64,000 nt of DNA from Hyphomicrobium album (GCF_009708035.1 NZ_WMBQ01000002.1:806001-870000), one strand, 5' to 3'. Positions 24,572 through 33,267 are shown, counted from the first letter of the stretch. The notes: a model not told the origin generated them from the letters alone. Made by a program: numbers and translations.

Positions 24572-25306
24572 TCAGGCGAGGTGCTGACCGCCGTCCAGGG
24601 CGATCATCTGCCCGGTCATCGACGGCGTCGCCAAAATGAAGCGCACCGCGGCGGCGATCTCCGGTAGGGACGGGCCGCGCTGCAGCGGCGTCGACAAGGT
24701 CTCGGCCGCGAAATCGGACTGCGTCTGGTGCACGCTCTGCAGGACGGGACCGGGGCCGATGGCGTTGACGCGCACGCGCGGCGCCATGGCCTGCGCCAGC
24801 GTCTGCGTTGCGGTCCACAGGCCGGCCTTCGAGATCGTGTAGGAGAAGAAATCGGGTGTCGGCCTCCAGACCCGCTGGTCGATGATGTTGATCACGTTGC
24901 CTTCGACGCCGTCCGGCAGGTTGGCGTAGAGCGCCTGGGCGAGGAAGACGGGCGCTTTCAGGTTGATGTCGAGGTGGGTGTCCCAGCCGGCCGGTGTCAC
25001 CGAGCCCATGGTGTCGAGGAAGAACTCCGACGCGTTGTTGACGAGGCACGTGGGCGTCCCGATGGTTTGCGCACAATTGCCAATCAACGCCTGTACGTCA
25101 TTGATATCGCCGAGGTTTGCGTACAGCGCCGCGGCCGTTCCGCCGGTTCGAGCGATCTCTCCGGCGAGCGCTTCGGCCTCATCGCGTGAGCGGCGATAGT
25201 GGATCGCGACGTGCCAGCCATGGGCAGCAAGATCCAGCGCGATGGCGCGGCCGATACGCCGTGCGGCGCCAGTGATCAAGGCTGTCGGCGTGAGACTTTG
25301 CGGCAT
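24572..25306 (-). CDS. SDR family oxidoreductase, pteridine reductase/FolM-like
   Basis: A 244-residue classical SDR. The cofactor motif is TGAARRIGRAIA, where the R-x-G form is typical of pteridine reductases and FolM; NNASEF, NIIDQRVWRP and the catalytic YTISKAG follow, and the C-terminus ends in a LDGGQHLA strand. It likely reduces a pterin or a small carbonyl with NADPH in the cytoplasm. The substrate is inferred from the cofactor motif only. The frame is open to 25408, but the ATG at 25306 begins the normal N-terminus. It is divergent from the first porin. Confidence 0.82.
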   Translation of the reverse strand: MPQSLTPTALITGAARRIGRAIALDLAAHGWHVAIHYRRSRDEAEALAGEIARTGGTAAALYANLGDINDVQALIGNCAQTIGTPTCLVNNASEFFLDTMGSVTPAGWDTHLDINLKAPVFLAQALYANLPDGVEGNVINIIDQRVWRPTPDFFSYTISKAGLWTATQTLAQAMAPRVRVNAIGPGPVLQSVHQTQSDFAAETLSTPLQRGPSLPEIAAAVRFILATPSMTGQMIALDGGQHLA

Positions 25307-25697
25307 GCGGATGTCGATGATCGCAGGTCCTTTTGGGCTACGCCAGATGCGGCGACGCGGTGCGCGGGCAACTCCGCTGATCGAAAGCGAAAACGGAGCG
25401 CGCGGCACGCACCGGTTGCCGTGCCCTCAATTTGAGCAGACGCCTAGTCGATGGTCCTTGCCTGCCAACCTGGGTGCTCCCCCGCCAAGCGATAATTGGC
25501 CAATTAATAGCCAAAACGGCCCGTCCGTTGCTTTCCGGCTACACGGTGGCAGACGAGACGTGCTGCGACGGTGATTCGGCTTGTAGCAAGCGCTGTTTAC
25601 GCTTTTTCTACACTCCAGAAGCGTTCGAGAAGCCGTGTCCGGCAGTGACGAGTTCGGCGCTTTAAGTGGTCAGTAGTGTACGGGGGTAAGTTCCATC
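25307..25697. promoter_or_regulatory. Divergent promoter region, SDR and first TorF porin, with 14-base palindrome
   Basis: 391 bases without a gene. It holds the palindrome TAATTGGCCAATTA at 25493-25506, almost midway between the two divergent starts, in a locally AT-rich patch. A shared operator is possible. The rest shows no clear motif. Confidence 0.45.
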
Positions 25698-26531
25698 ATG
25701 GCCGAGTCTCGTAAAGTAACTAAGCTTTTTGGTGCAGCGGGTGCTGCGCTCCTTGCCCTCTCGGGTGCCGCGCTCGCCGACGGCTACGAAGGCAGCATCA
25801 AGGACGCTCCGGCCGACGAAGGTCGCAAGTTCACCTACTCGTTCTCCATCACCGGCACCTCGGACTACGTGTTCCGCGGCATCTCGCAGACCGACAACGA
25901 TCCGACCCTCCAGGGCGCGATCAACATTGGCTACGGCATCTTCTACGCCGGCGTCTGGGGCTCCGGCCTCGACTTCGAATACTTCGGTAACGACGCAGAG
26001 GTCGAGTTGGATTGGTACGGCGGCATCAAGCCGACCTGGGGTCCGCTCACATTCGACTTCGGCATCATTTACTACACCTACCCGGGCTCGAACTACGTTG
26101 GTGGCGTACCGCCGGAACTTCCCTACATCGAGTACAAGGCTGGTGTCAGCGGCTCGCCGATCACCAACCTGGCGTTGGGAGCCACCGTCTACTATTCCGA
26201 TGACAGCTATGCCGAGACCGGCGAAGTCTGGACCGTCGAGGGTACGGCCGCCTACACGTTCCACGCCATTGGGCCGTTCACGCCGACCATTAGCGGCACC
26301 GTCGGCCACGTCGAAGGTGATGATCCTGCTTACCTGACGTTCAACGGCTTCGACAGCTACACCTACTGGAACGCCGGTATTGCTCTCGCCGTCGAGAAGC
26401 TGACCTTTGATTTCCGCTACTGGGATACGGACGGAGCTGAAAACCCCGTCTCGACAACAGGGTTCAGCAGCTGCGTCAACGATCTCTGCGGCGAGCGGTT
26501 CGTGTTCAGCGCAACGGTCGCGCTGCCCTGA
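25698..26531 (+). CDS. TorF-family putative outer membrane porin (copy 1)
   Basis: A 277-residue exported beta-barrel protein. A signal peptide (GAAGAALLALSGAALA) precedes DGYEGS; then EGRKFTYSFSITGTSDYVFRG, ISQTDNDPTLQGAINIGYG, EVELDWYGGIKPTWG and alternating barrel strands up to ERFVFSATVALP. The SxxYxFRG start and GYGIxYAG strand are the TorF signature. Two Cys near the C-terminus (SSCVNDLCGERF) could form a disulfide. It is the first of three tandem paralogs and, unlike the other two, has a shorter spacer after the signal peptide. A perfect terminator follows, so it is monocistronic. Cargo is unknown. Confidence 0.9.
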   Translation: MAESRKVTKLFGAAGAALLALSGAALADGYEGSIKDAPADEGRKFTYSFSITGTSDYVFRGISQTDNDPTLQGAINIGYGIFYAGVWGSGLDFEYFGNDAEVELDWYGGIKPTWGPLTFDFGIIYYTYPGSNYVGGVPPELPYIEYKAGVSGSPITNLALGATVYYSDDSYAETGEVWTVEGTAAYTFHAIGPFTPTISGTVGHVEGDDPAYLTFNGFDSYTYWNAGIALAVEKLTFDFRYWDTDGAENPVSTTGFSSCVNDLCGERFVFSATVALP

Positions 26532-26560
26532 TCGGACGACACGACGGAGTTTGTACTGCG

Positions 26561-26590
26561 AACGGGGCCGAGAAATCGGCCCCGTTTTGC
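26561..26590 (+). terminator. Terminator of porin copy 1
   Basis: Perfect 11-bp stem AACGGGGCCGA / TCGGCCCCGTT closed by a GAAA tetraloop, then TT. It begins 30 bases after the stop. Confidence 0.85.
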
Positions 26591-26791
26591 GTCATTTGCC
26601 TAATTTCTGGTCACGTAGAAGCCTGAAATTCCACGCGAAGTTGCTCTACTGCCACGGCAACCTGTCCACGACATTGGGATAACCTGATTACATCTTGTGA
26701 ACATCGGTGATTTGGGTCGTTTCTCAACCACGCCGTGGATTCCCGTAACGCGCACCTCGGATGTCATTTCTGGCGGTTGGGCGCGTTCTTG

Positions 26792-26809
26792 CCCTCTAAA
26801 GCAAGAGGG
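26792..26809 (+). promoter_or_regulatory. Hairpin covering the ribosome binding site of porin copy 2
   Basis: CCCTCT (26792-26797) pairs with AGAGGG (26804-26809), which is the only Shine-Dalgarno-like sequence before the ATG at 26822. Six perfect pairs with a 6-base loop could close the site in the mRNA. Confidence 0.45.
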
Positions 26810-26821
26810 AATTGGCTTCTC

Positions 26822-27649
26822 ATGACGAACACTTCAAAGCTTGCTGCCCTGTGCGGGGCAGTGGGACTTGCGCTCATCGCGATCTCCGGGACCGCCGCGG
26901 CCGACGGCTACGAGGTTGCTGCCCCGGCCGCTGCCGACGAGGGCCGCAAGTTCACCTACAGCTTCAATCTCGGCGCGACCTCGGACTACGTCTTCCGCGG
27001 CATCTCGCAGACCGACAACGATCCGACCATCCAGGGCGGCGTCGACTTCGGCTACGGGATTCTCTATGCCGGCTGGTGGGCGTCGGGTCTGAACTTCGAC
27101 GCCATCTTCAACGACGCCAATGTCGAGATGGACTGGTACGGCGGCATCAAGCCGGCCTGGCACGGCGTGACCTTCGACTTCGGCGTCATCTACTATGCCT
27201 ACCCTGGCGCGTCCTACAGGGTCGACCCGCCGTTCGGCTTTGACCTGAACTACGTGGAGCTCAAGGCTGGTGCCAGCACGACGATCCACGAGAAGCTGGC
27301 GCTCGGCGGCTATGTCTACTGGTCGCCGGACTACTTCGCCCAGACCGGGAGCGTGTGGACCCTCGAAGGCCAGGCCGGCTACACCTTTGACAAGGTCGGC
27401 GTGTTCACGCCGACGGTCAACGGTGTCATCGGCTACCAGACCGGCTCCGACGACTACTACGAGGCTTGGAACGGTTTCAGCGAGTACTGGTACTGGAACG
27501 CCGGCCTCGCCCTTGCGGTCGACAAGCTAATCTTCGACTTCCGCTACTGGGGGACCGACGCTTCGAATACGGTGTCCGACGCGTTCACTTGCATCAACGA
27601 CTATTGCGACAGCCGCTTCGTGTTCAGCGCCAAGGTCGTGCTTCCGTAG
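26822..27649 (+). CDS. TorF-family putative outer membrane porin (copy 2)
   Basis: A 275-residue paralog of the preceding gene: signal peptide KLAALCGAVGLALIAISGTA, the shared mature start DGYEVAAPAAADEGRKFTYS, then TSDYVFRGISQTDNDP, EMDWYGGIKPAW, FGVIYYAYPG and the end SRFVFSAKVVLP with the Cys pair TCINDYCD. The ATG at 26822 is chosen over the longer frame from 26735; AGAGGGA lies 11 bases before it. The gene has its own leader of 290 bases and its own terminator, so the triplet is probably three separate transcripts rather than one operon. Confidence 0.9.
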   Translation: MTNTSKLAALCGAVGLALIAISGTAAADGYEVAAPAAADEGRKFTYSFNLGATSDYVFRGISQTDNDPTIQGGVDFGYGILYAGWWASGLNFDAIFNDANVEMDWYGGIKPAWHGVTFDFGVIYYAYPGASYRVDPPFGFDLNYVELKAGASTTIHEKLALGGYVYWSPDYFAQTGSVWTLEGQAGYTFDKVGVFTPTVNGVIGYQTGSDDYYEAWNGFSEYWYWNAGLALAVDKLIFDFRYWGTDASNTVSDAFTCINDYCDSRFVFSAKVVLP

Positions 27650-27676
27650 CTATCTTCTCTCGAGACGCATTTCGTT

Positions 27677-27702
27677 CGGGGCCGGGCATCCGCTCGGCCC
27701 CG
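27677..27702 (+). terminator. Probable terminator of porin copy 2
   Basis: Stem CGGGGCCG / CGGCCCCG (27677-27684, 27695-27702) with a 10-base loop, 27 bases after the stop. It lacks a proper T tract (TTCGCG follows). Confidence 0.6.
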
Positions 27703-27901
27703 TTCGCGTTACAAGCGCCTGATCTACTGAATTAATTCTTTGTTTACGAAGCGTTGCAGGGACGCAACACGGACACAGCAAGCCGTTTGTGGTCCGCAAA
27801 TCCACCTAGTGCCGAATCGAGTTCTCAGGCTCTCCTAGAGGTCGAGGCCGCGGTCGCGGCAGGTGTGATGGCGCGTCTATGCCAAAGGGATGGACCACAT
27901 C

Positions 27902-28738
27902 ATGACTCGCAGAATCGCTTCGCTTTTTGCCGCCACCGGTGCGGCACTCCTGCTCAGCACCGCTATCGCGCAGGCTGACGGCTACGAGGTCGCAGCTCCC
28001 GCCGCCGCCGACGAAGGGCGCAAGTTCACCTACTCCTTCAACGTCGGTGCGACGTCCGACTACGTGTTCCGCGGTGTCTCGCAGTCCGACAACGATCCCG
28101 CCATCCAGGGTGGGGCCGATTTCGCTTATGGCATCCTTTATGCCGGCGTCTGGGCCTCGCTGGTCGACTTTGCCGATGCTCCTCCGGCCGACGCCGAGGT
28201 TGACTGGTACGGCGGCATCAAGCCGACCTGGAATTCGCCGCTCGGCACCATCAACATGGACTTCGGCGTCATCTACTACTCGTACCCCGGCGCCAATCCG
28301 GACTCTGTCGCCCTCCCTGACCTGAACTACGTCGAGCTCAAGGCGGGCTACAGCTGGTCGGCTCTGCACCCGAGCCTCGTAACAGGCACGACCGTTTTCT
28401 GGTCTCCGGACTATGTCTTCGAGACTGGATCGGTTTGGACCATCGAGACGATGGCTGCCTGGACGCTGCCGAAGGTCCACATCTTCACGCCGGTGATCAA
28501 CGGCGTACTCGGCTGGCAGAAGGGTGACTCGAACGACAACTACTTCGTCAACGTCAACGGCACCGACGACGAGTACTACTACTGGAACGCCGGCTTGAAC
28601 GTGGCGGTTGAGAATATCTCTTTCGACTTCCGCTACTGGGATACGAACATTGGCGGCGATGCGGCTGGCCCCGTCTGCGCGGCCGACTTCCTGTGCGACG
28701 AGCGCTTCGTGTTTTCTGCGAAGGTCGTCGTTCCCTAA
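27902..28738 (+). CDS. TorF-family putative outer membrane porin (copy 3)
   Basis: A 278-residue third paralog. Signal peptide IASLFAATGAALLLSTAIAQ, mature start DGYEVAAPAAADEGRKFTYS identical to copy 2, then TSDYVFRGVSQSDNDP, EVDWYGGIKPTWNS, FGVIYYSYPG, and the end ERFVFSAKVVVP with the Cys pair VCAADFLCD. I use the ATG at 27902 because AAGGGA sits 11 bases before it, the same spacing as in copy 2; ATG 27890 touches that site. Sequence identity between copies 2 and 3 is highest at the N-terminus, pointing to duplication within the locus. Confidence 0.9.
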   Translation: MTRRIASLFAATGAALLLSTAIAQADGYEVAAPAAADEGRKFTYSFNVGATSDYVFRGVSQSDNDPAIQGGADFAYGILYAGVWASLVDFADAPPADAEVDWYGGIKPTWNSPLGTINMDFGVIYYSYPGANPDSVALPDLNYVELKAGYSWSALHPSLVTGTTVFWSPDYVFETGSVWTIETMAAWTLPKVHIFTPVINGVLGWQKGDSNDNYFVNVNGTDDEYYYWNAGLNVAVENISFDFRYWDTNIGGDAAGPVCAADFLCDERFVFSAKVVVP

Positions 28739-28764
28739 CCGGGTCGAGAAGCGAGCAAGATTGC

Positions 28765-28796
28765 AGGGGCGGTGCAGCGCGCATCGCCCCTTTTTG
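28765..28796 (+). terminator. Terminator of porin copy 3
   Basis: 11-bp stem AGGGGCGGTGC / GCATCGCCCCT with one G-U pair, 5-base loop, followed by TTTTT. It starts 27 bases after the stop. Confidence 0.85.
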
Positions 28797-28933
28797 TCTT
28801 ACGGTAGAGCAGGGTGCAGCGCCGACACAGGCCTGTCATAGACCTCGGATATCCGTACGCGTGCTTTTTGCTGAATTGGCCGCCGCCCGATCCGCTGGCT
28901 GACCAGCGGTGGGCTCGGCAGCCAAGACGCAGG

Positions 28934-28961
28934 GCACGCCAGACGCCCTCAAATGGCGTGC
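28934..28961. repeat. Inverted repeat, 8-bp stem
   Basis: GCACGCCA (28934-28941) and TGGCGTGC (28954-28961) with a 12-base loop, 12 bases before the larger nested hairpin. Confidence 0.5.
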
Positions 28962-28973
28962 TCCGCGAGGCCA

Positions 28974-29033
28974 GAGGCCAGCTTTGCGGTATCCGCCGGA
29001 AACCCGCTGCCGGCGGTGACGCAAGCTGGCCTC
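28974..29033. repeat. 60-nt nested hairpin, possible structured RNA or REP-like element
   Basis: Outer arms GAGGCCAGCTTTGCG (28974-28988) and CGCAAGCTGGCCTC (29020-29033) pair over 14 bp with one bulged T. Inside, CCGCCGG (28993-28999) and CCGGCGG (29010-29016) form a second 7-bp stem. No T tract follows, so this is not an ordinary terminator. Neither strand encodes a protein I can support. Function is unknown. Confidence 0.55.
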
Positions 29034-29144
29034 GATCGCCTCGACTAAGGCTGCCGTTTTCCCCAGTCCTGCTGCCGCCCTATCTTGCTTGCGCGCCACG
29101 ATGCGCACCATAAACGCGGCGAATAAGCAGCAAACGGGCGCCGC

Positions 29145-29897
29145 GTGATCATCACCATCGTCGGCATGATTGCCTTCACCGTCGTGGCGGCGTACTGGCT
29201 CGCCTGCAGCGGCGGCGAGAAGCAAGTGGTCTTCTCGCAGGCTGCAGACGTCCCGAGCGCTTTCGGCTGCAGCATGGCGTGGCTCGCCATCCGCTGCGAC
29301 GAGCCCGAGAGCGTGATCGACGTGCTCGGGCTGGAGGGTGCTGCTACCTGCAACTGGAACTCCGGCATCGGTGCGGTCTACGACGACTGGCTCGGCGCCT
29401 CGCGCGTATTCGTCTCACCTCCGGTCGATGGCTGGACGTTCGTCGCGGGCCTGTCGCTGCCGCATCCGTTGGGCACGGGGTTCGTCGACAAATGCACGCC
29501 GATGCTGGTCGATCTCGGCGGCAGCTTCGACGAGATCCAGTACTTCTTCAGCTATCCGCCAATCGACTACTATGCCTGGGCGCGCGTGCGCGACGGCCGC
29601 CTGGTACGCGCTTTCGCGGTGAGCGACGAAGGAATCATCTGGAACAAAGGCCGGGCGAGCAAGGAGGAGCGCGCGCTAGGCCTCAAGCTTTTCGAGCTGC
29701 GCGGCGTGCGCGAGCGCAAGGGCGATGCTGGCGGCGAATTAATCCTGCACCCGACAGAGGATCACGTCATGCGGCTCGCCAGCCGCTGGAGCATCGATCC
29801 TACCGCCCTCGCACAGGAGCAGCGGCACGCTGGGCTCGGCTACATCGCATTGGCGCCGGCACGCTGGCGCGCCGAACGTCTGCGCAGGGCGGCGTGA
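29145..29897 (+). CDS. Protein of unknown function with N-terminal membrane segment
   Basis: A 250-residue protein. Residues 2-19 (IITIVGMIAFTVVAAYWL) form a membrane anchor or uncleaved signal, followed by a soluble Trp- and Gly-rich domain with MAWLAIRCDEPESVIDVLGL, CNWNSGIG, FVSPPVDGWTFVAGLSLP and FSYPPIDYYAWARVRDG. The alternating W-x-x-G pattern suggests a beta-rich domain that recurs in many bacteria, but I cannot name it. The start ATG/GTG choice is not firm: a GTG at 29145 is used, with no good site upstream. It converges on a small membrane protein gene. Confidence 0.65.
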   Translation: MIITIVGMIAFTVVAAYWLACSGGEKQVVFSQAADVPSAFGCSMAWLAIRCDEPESVIDVLGLEGAATCNWNSGIGAVYDDWLGASRVFVSPPVDGWTFVAGLSLPHPLGTGFVDKCTPMLVDLGGSFDEIQYFFSYPPIDYYAWARVRDGRLVRAFAVSDEGIIWNKGRASKEERALGLKLFELRGVRERKGDAGGELILHPTEDHVMRLASRWSIDPTALAQEQRHAGLGYIALAPARWRAERLRRAA

Positions 29898-29912
29898 CCA
29901 AACGAAAGCGGC

Positions 29913-30344
29913 TTAGCGGGCGTCGTTGTCGAAGAGGATTGCAAGATCCTCGCGGTCATCGCCGTTGTCGAGGCGCAGCGCCAGACCGTCCGCCGGACAC
30001 GGCCGCTCCACGGTGCGGTTCGATTGCCGATCGAGCTCGAGGCTCGTGCAGGCGGCGGGATCGACGCGATGGATGGTCGGCAGGCTTCCGGTCTCGAGTG
30101 GGCTGGTGCCACCAGCGTCGGCGAGCGCATATGCTGCCTCGCCCGTGGGGTCGGCAGGCGCCTTGACGTAGAGGCCGGCGATGCCGAGCGCGTGCCAGAA
30201 CACCGCGCCGCATGCGAAGCCGATAGCGGTTCCCACGGCGGCGGAGCGCCGCCGCCGCCGGACGATCCCCGCCCGCGTAGCCTCAGGCGCACGCGGCTTG
30301 GGGGGCTGCCCCGGCCGCGCTCCATCCGCTGCTGTTGTCCCCAT
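29913..30344 (-). CDS. Small membrane protein of unknown function
   Basis: A 143-residue protein with a basic, Pro/Arg-rich N-terminal part (IVRRRRRSAAV), one membrane helix (VGTAIGFACGAVFWHALGIAGLYV) near residue 40, and an acidic extracytoplasmic tail with two Cys (DPAACTSLEL and VERPCPADGL). GGGGA lies before the ATG at 30344; an in-frame ATG at 30368 is the alternative. I do not recognise the family. Its stop is 15 bases from the convergent gene's stop. Confidence 0.65.
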   Translation of the reverse strand: MGTTAADGARPGQPPKPRAPEATRAGIVRRRRRSAAVGTAIGFACGAVFWHALGIAGLYVKAPADPTGEAAYALADAGGTSPLETGSLPTIHRVDPAACTSLELDRQSNRTVERPCPADGLALRLDNGDDREDLAILFDNDAR

Positions 30345-30466
30345 AGCGCCGATCCCCAGTTTCGGCATGAATCACTGGAGCAAGTCTGCGAAGTGGCAGG
30401 CAGGCGGGCAAGGCGGCGTCTTGGCGGGAGCGTGGCCGCCGGATCGATTTCCACAGCGTTGCGCTG

Positions 30467-31303
30467 TCAGAACCGGGCGGGTGATTCGAGCACGCGCGGG
30501 CGCGGCAGGCCGCGGTCGCGCTTGGGCTGCAATTTATTCGGCGACGCCGAATAGTCCTCACGGCGCGTCGAGCGGACGGGCGGTACATGTACCTCGTCCG
30601 CGCGGCAGAGCTTCTGTTGGTTCTCGTTCTGCCCGCAGGCGCGACCTTCGCCGTTGCGGGTCATGCAAATGCGCACGTCGCGCAGCCGGTTGCCGGGGCC
30701 CCCGCACGTGACGGCGATCATGTCTGGTCGCAGCCAGGGATTGGCGCGGATGAATTCGACCTCGACTTCACGCGGGGTCGTGAACTGCATCTCGAATGGG
30801 TTCTTGAATCGGTCAGGCACGCGCACGCTCGTGAACAGCTGGCGCGAGAGCTGGTAGTACTCGGCGGGGTCGAGCCCCGAGCAGGTTCCGTGCAGCTTGT
30901 ACTCGTGGATGACGAGGCCGCCCGACGGCATGATGTCGAGCATGCTGTTGATCACCGGTTGCGGCACGAATGGCTTGCGGCCGACGCGGCAAGCCTCCGG
31001 GTAGCCCTTCTCGTACTGCGGCCAGAGTCCGTGCAGGACGAAGCCATAGCGCAGCCCGTCGAGGCGCGCGCACTGGTCCTCGTCGCGACCCTCCTGCGCC
31101 GTCACGCAATGCGTGGGGCTCCACGACATCACCATCGTGTAGTAGTCGAACTTGCCGGCGACGTTCGCCTGCGACTTCTGATTGAACACTTCGCTCGGCC
31201 AGAGTCCCTGGCGGGGGTCCTCTGCCCGCGCCGGGGCGCCGACGGCGAGAGTCGTCAGGGCGATGATCGCCAACCGCGGCAGGATAGAATCGTGTCTCTG
31301 CAT
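30467..31303 (-). CDS. Secreted ribonuclease T2 family protein
   Basis: A 278-residue exported RNase. Signal peptide (LAIIALTTLAVGAPARA), then both catalytic segments: CAS1 as GFVLHGLWPQYEKGYP and CAS2 as HEYKLHGTCSGL, each holding the essential His. Several Cys, as usual in RNase T2, are present (HCVTAQ, QCARL, EACRV, GTCSG, VTCGG). It cleaves RNA in the periplasm or outside the cell via a 2',3'-cyclic phosphate, probably for nutrient recovery. The C-terminal tail of about 25 residues is basic and unusual. The cupredoxin gene starts upstream on the same strand with a 25-base gap. Confidence 0.92.
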   Translation of the reverse strand: MQRHDSILPRLAIIALTTLAVGAPARAEDPRQGLWPSEVFNQKSQANVAGKFDYYTMVMSWSPTHCVTAQEGRDEDQCARLDGLRYGFVLHGLWPQYEKGYPEACRVGRKPFVPQPVINSMLDIMPSGGLVIHEYKLHGTCSGLDPAEYYQLSRQLFTSVRVPDRFKNPFEMQFTTPREVEVEFIRANPWLRPDMIAVTCGGPGNRLRDVRICMTRNGEGRACGQNENQQKLCRADEVHVPPVRSTRREDYSASPNKLQPKRDRGLPRPRVLESPARF

Positions 31304-31328
31304 CAGGCTCGCGCGCTCCGCGTCATTG

Positions 31329-31805
31329 TCATTTCTTGGCGGCGACGATCATCTCGGCCACCATGGTCGGGTGATGCGTCGCGCAGACGATAGGAAAGGT
31401 GCCAGGCTTGTCGGCCGCGAATGTGACGCGTGTGGATTGTCCGCGCTTAAGCTCGAAACTCTTGTCGTATCCGCCGATCGTTATGGGATGGCTGGCGCCG
31501 TTGATGCCGACGAACTCGAGCGTGACCTCGTCGCCTTCGTTGACGAAGATCTGGCGCGGATCGAACACGTAAACTGCCACCTCCCAGCGACCCTCGGCAT
31601 TCGGCGGCTTCAACTGAAAGCCGCCGCCCTCAGGCAGCGGGGTGGTTGGGAACGGCTCCTTCGCGACGTTGGCCCCGCCCTTCGGCTCGACCGCCGTCAC
31701 AACGATATAGCGCTTCTCAGCGTGCGCCGGCGCGGGCGCCAGCGCTACAAGCGAGAGCGCTAGGAGGACAGCCGCGTATGCCCGGGGATACCGCGTGAGA
31801 TGCAT
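31329..31805 (-). CDS. Secreted cupredoxin-like copper protein
   Basis: A 158-residue exported protein with a signal peptide (AVLLALSLVALAPAPAHA) and a cupredoxin fold: strands WEVAVYVFDPRQIFVNEGDEV, LEFVGINGASHPITIGG with the first His ligand, and the closing loop FPIVCATHHPTM, which supplies Cys, His and Met. This is a type 1 copper site pattern. It may carry electrons or copper in the periplasm; the partner is not seen. The gene lies 25 bases before the RNase T2 gene. Confidence 0.82.
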   Translation of the reverse strand: MHLTRYPRAYAAVLLALSLVALAPAPAHAEKRYIVVTAVEPKGGANVAKEPFPTTPLPEGGGFQLKPPNAEGRWEVAVYVFDPRQIFVNEGDEVTLEFVGINGASHPITIGGYDKSFELKRGQSTRVTFAADKPGTFPIVCATHHPTMVAEMIVAAKK

Positions 31806-31860
31806 CGTTCACTCCGTTCGTCGCATGCTTGGGCGAGGAGGGCAGAGGTTTGCGGCAACC

Positions 31861-33267
31861 TCAAGCCGTCGCTGTCTTCGCAAGGCGATCCAGGATGCGC
31901 GCCCAGCTGCGGGCGCCCTTCTTGAAGCTCGACAGATTGTACTTCTCATTGGGGCTGTGGATGCGGTCGTCGTCGAGGCCGAAGCCGATCATCAGGCTAT
32001 CGCAGCCGAGCGCCTCCTTGAACGAGGTGACGATGGGGATCGACGCGCCCGAGCCCATCAGCACCGGAGGTCGGCCCCATTCGTCGGCGAGGGCCGCAGC
32101 GCTTGCCTGCATGGCGGGCGTGTCGGTGGCAAATGAGATGGCGGTGCCCGCCTGCTTGGAGGAGAACTCGGCGGTGCAGTCGGCGGGCAGCCTTGCGCGC
32201 ACGAAGTCCTCGATGTTGGCGGTCAGCGTGTGCGGATCCTGGCCGGCGACGAGGCGGCAGGTGATCTTCACGGACGCTTTCGACGGTATGACCGTCTTGG
32301 TGCCGACACCCTGATAGCCGCCGGTGATGCCGTTGAACTCGAGCGTCGGTCGCGACCAGAGCTGCTCGAGCACCGAACGATCGGTTTCGCCTGCTGCCTG
32401 TTTCAATCCGACGGCACTGAGGAACGCCTCGGCGCGGAAGCCGAGCTTGCTCCATTGCTCCTTCTGCGCCGGCGGCGTCTCGGCAACGCCGTCGTAGAAG
32501 CCCGGCACGGTGATGCGGCCGTTGTCGTCGTGCATGGCGGCTACGATCCGCGCCAGCACGCGGATCGGATTGGCGGCAGGACCGCCGTAGATGCCGGAAT
32601 GCAGGTCGCGTGTCGGGCCAGTTACTGTCACCTCGATCGACGCAAGCCCGCGCAGCATGGTCGTGATGGCCGGCGTATCCTTGTCCCATTGGCCGGTGTC
32701 GCAGACGAGCACGGCGTCGGCTTTGAGCTCGTCGGCGTACTCGGTGAGAAATGCGGGCAGCGAGGGCGATCCGCACTCCTCCTCACCCTCGAGCATGACC
32801 GACACGGAGATTGGCAGCGTGCCGGCAACCGCCTTCCAGGCGCGCACTGCCTCGAAGAAGGTCATCAATTGACCTTTGTTGTCCTCGGCGCCGCGGGCGA
32901 CGATGACCTGCCCGTTCGCTGGATCGGAAATGATGATCGGCTCGAAGGGCGGCGACGTCCACAGATTGACCGGGTCGGCCGGCTGGACGTCGTAGTGGCC
33001 GTAGAACAGGACGTGCGGCGCGCCCGGCACGCGCTCGCTTGTGTCGTGGGCGAGGACCATGGGGTGGCCCGTGGTCGAGATAACCCGGGCGTCGAAGCCG
33101 AGGTCGCGCAGCTCGTTGGCGCACCAGTCGGCCGCCTCCTGGCAGCTTGCCTTGTAGGCGGGGTCGGTCGAGATGCTTTCTATACGCAACAGTTGGAACA
33201 GCCGCGTCAGCGCCGCATCGCTCGACTCGTCCAGCGTCGTCAGGACTTGGTTTAGCTGTTCGCTCAT
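31861..33267 (-). CDS. M20 family dipeptidase
   Basis: A 468-residue zinc peptidase of the M20/M25/M40 family. Visible are [12 protein letters not shown] (His and Asp metal ligands), RGAEDNKGQ, and [12 protein letters not shown] with the catalytic Glu; a dimerisation domain with [12 protein letters not shown] lies between. Cytoplasmic hydrolysis of dipeptides is the likely role (close to Cys-Gly type dipeptidases), substrate not determined. GGAG precedes ATG 33267; the frame runs on to 33318. It is divergent from ppdK. Confidence 0.92.
   Translation of the reverse strand: MSEQLNQVLTTLDESSDAALTRLFQLLRIESISTDPAYKASCQEAADWCANELRDLGFDARVISTTGHPMVLAHDTSERVPGAPHVLFYGHYDVQPADPVNLWTSPPFEPIIISDPANGQVIVARGAEDNKGQLMTFFEAVRAWKAVAGTLPISVSVMLEGEEECGSPSLPAFLTEYADELKADAVLVCDTGQWDKDTPAITTMLRGLASIEVTVTGPTRDLHSGIYGGPAANPIRVLARIVAAMHDDNGRITVPGFYDGVAETPPAQKEQWSKLGFRAEAFLSAVGLKQAAGETDRSVLEQLWSRPTLEFNGITGGYQGVGTKTVIPSKASVKITCRLVAGQDPHTLTANIEDFVRARLPADCTAEFSSKQAGTAISFATDTPAMQASAAALADEWGRPPVLMGSGASIPIVTSFKEALGCDSLMIGFGLDDDRIHSPNEKYNLSSFKKGARSWARILDRLAKTATA

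Larger units (their letters stand above)
28797..29144. other. Intergenic region with nested hairpins
   Basis: 348 bases between the third porin terminator and the next gene. No ORF is convincing on either strand. It contains two consecutive strong inverted-repeat structures, annotated separately at 28934-29033. Confidence 0.6.
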
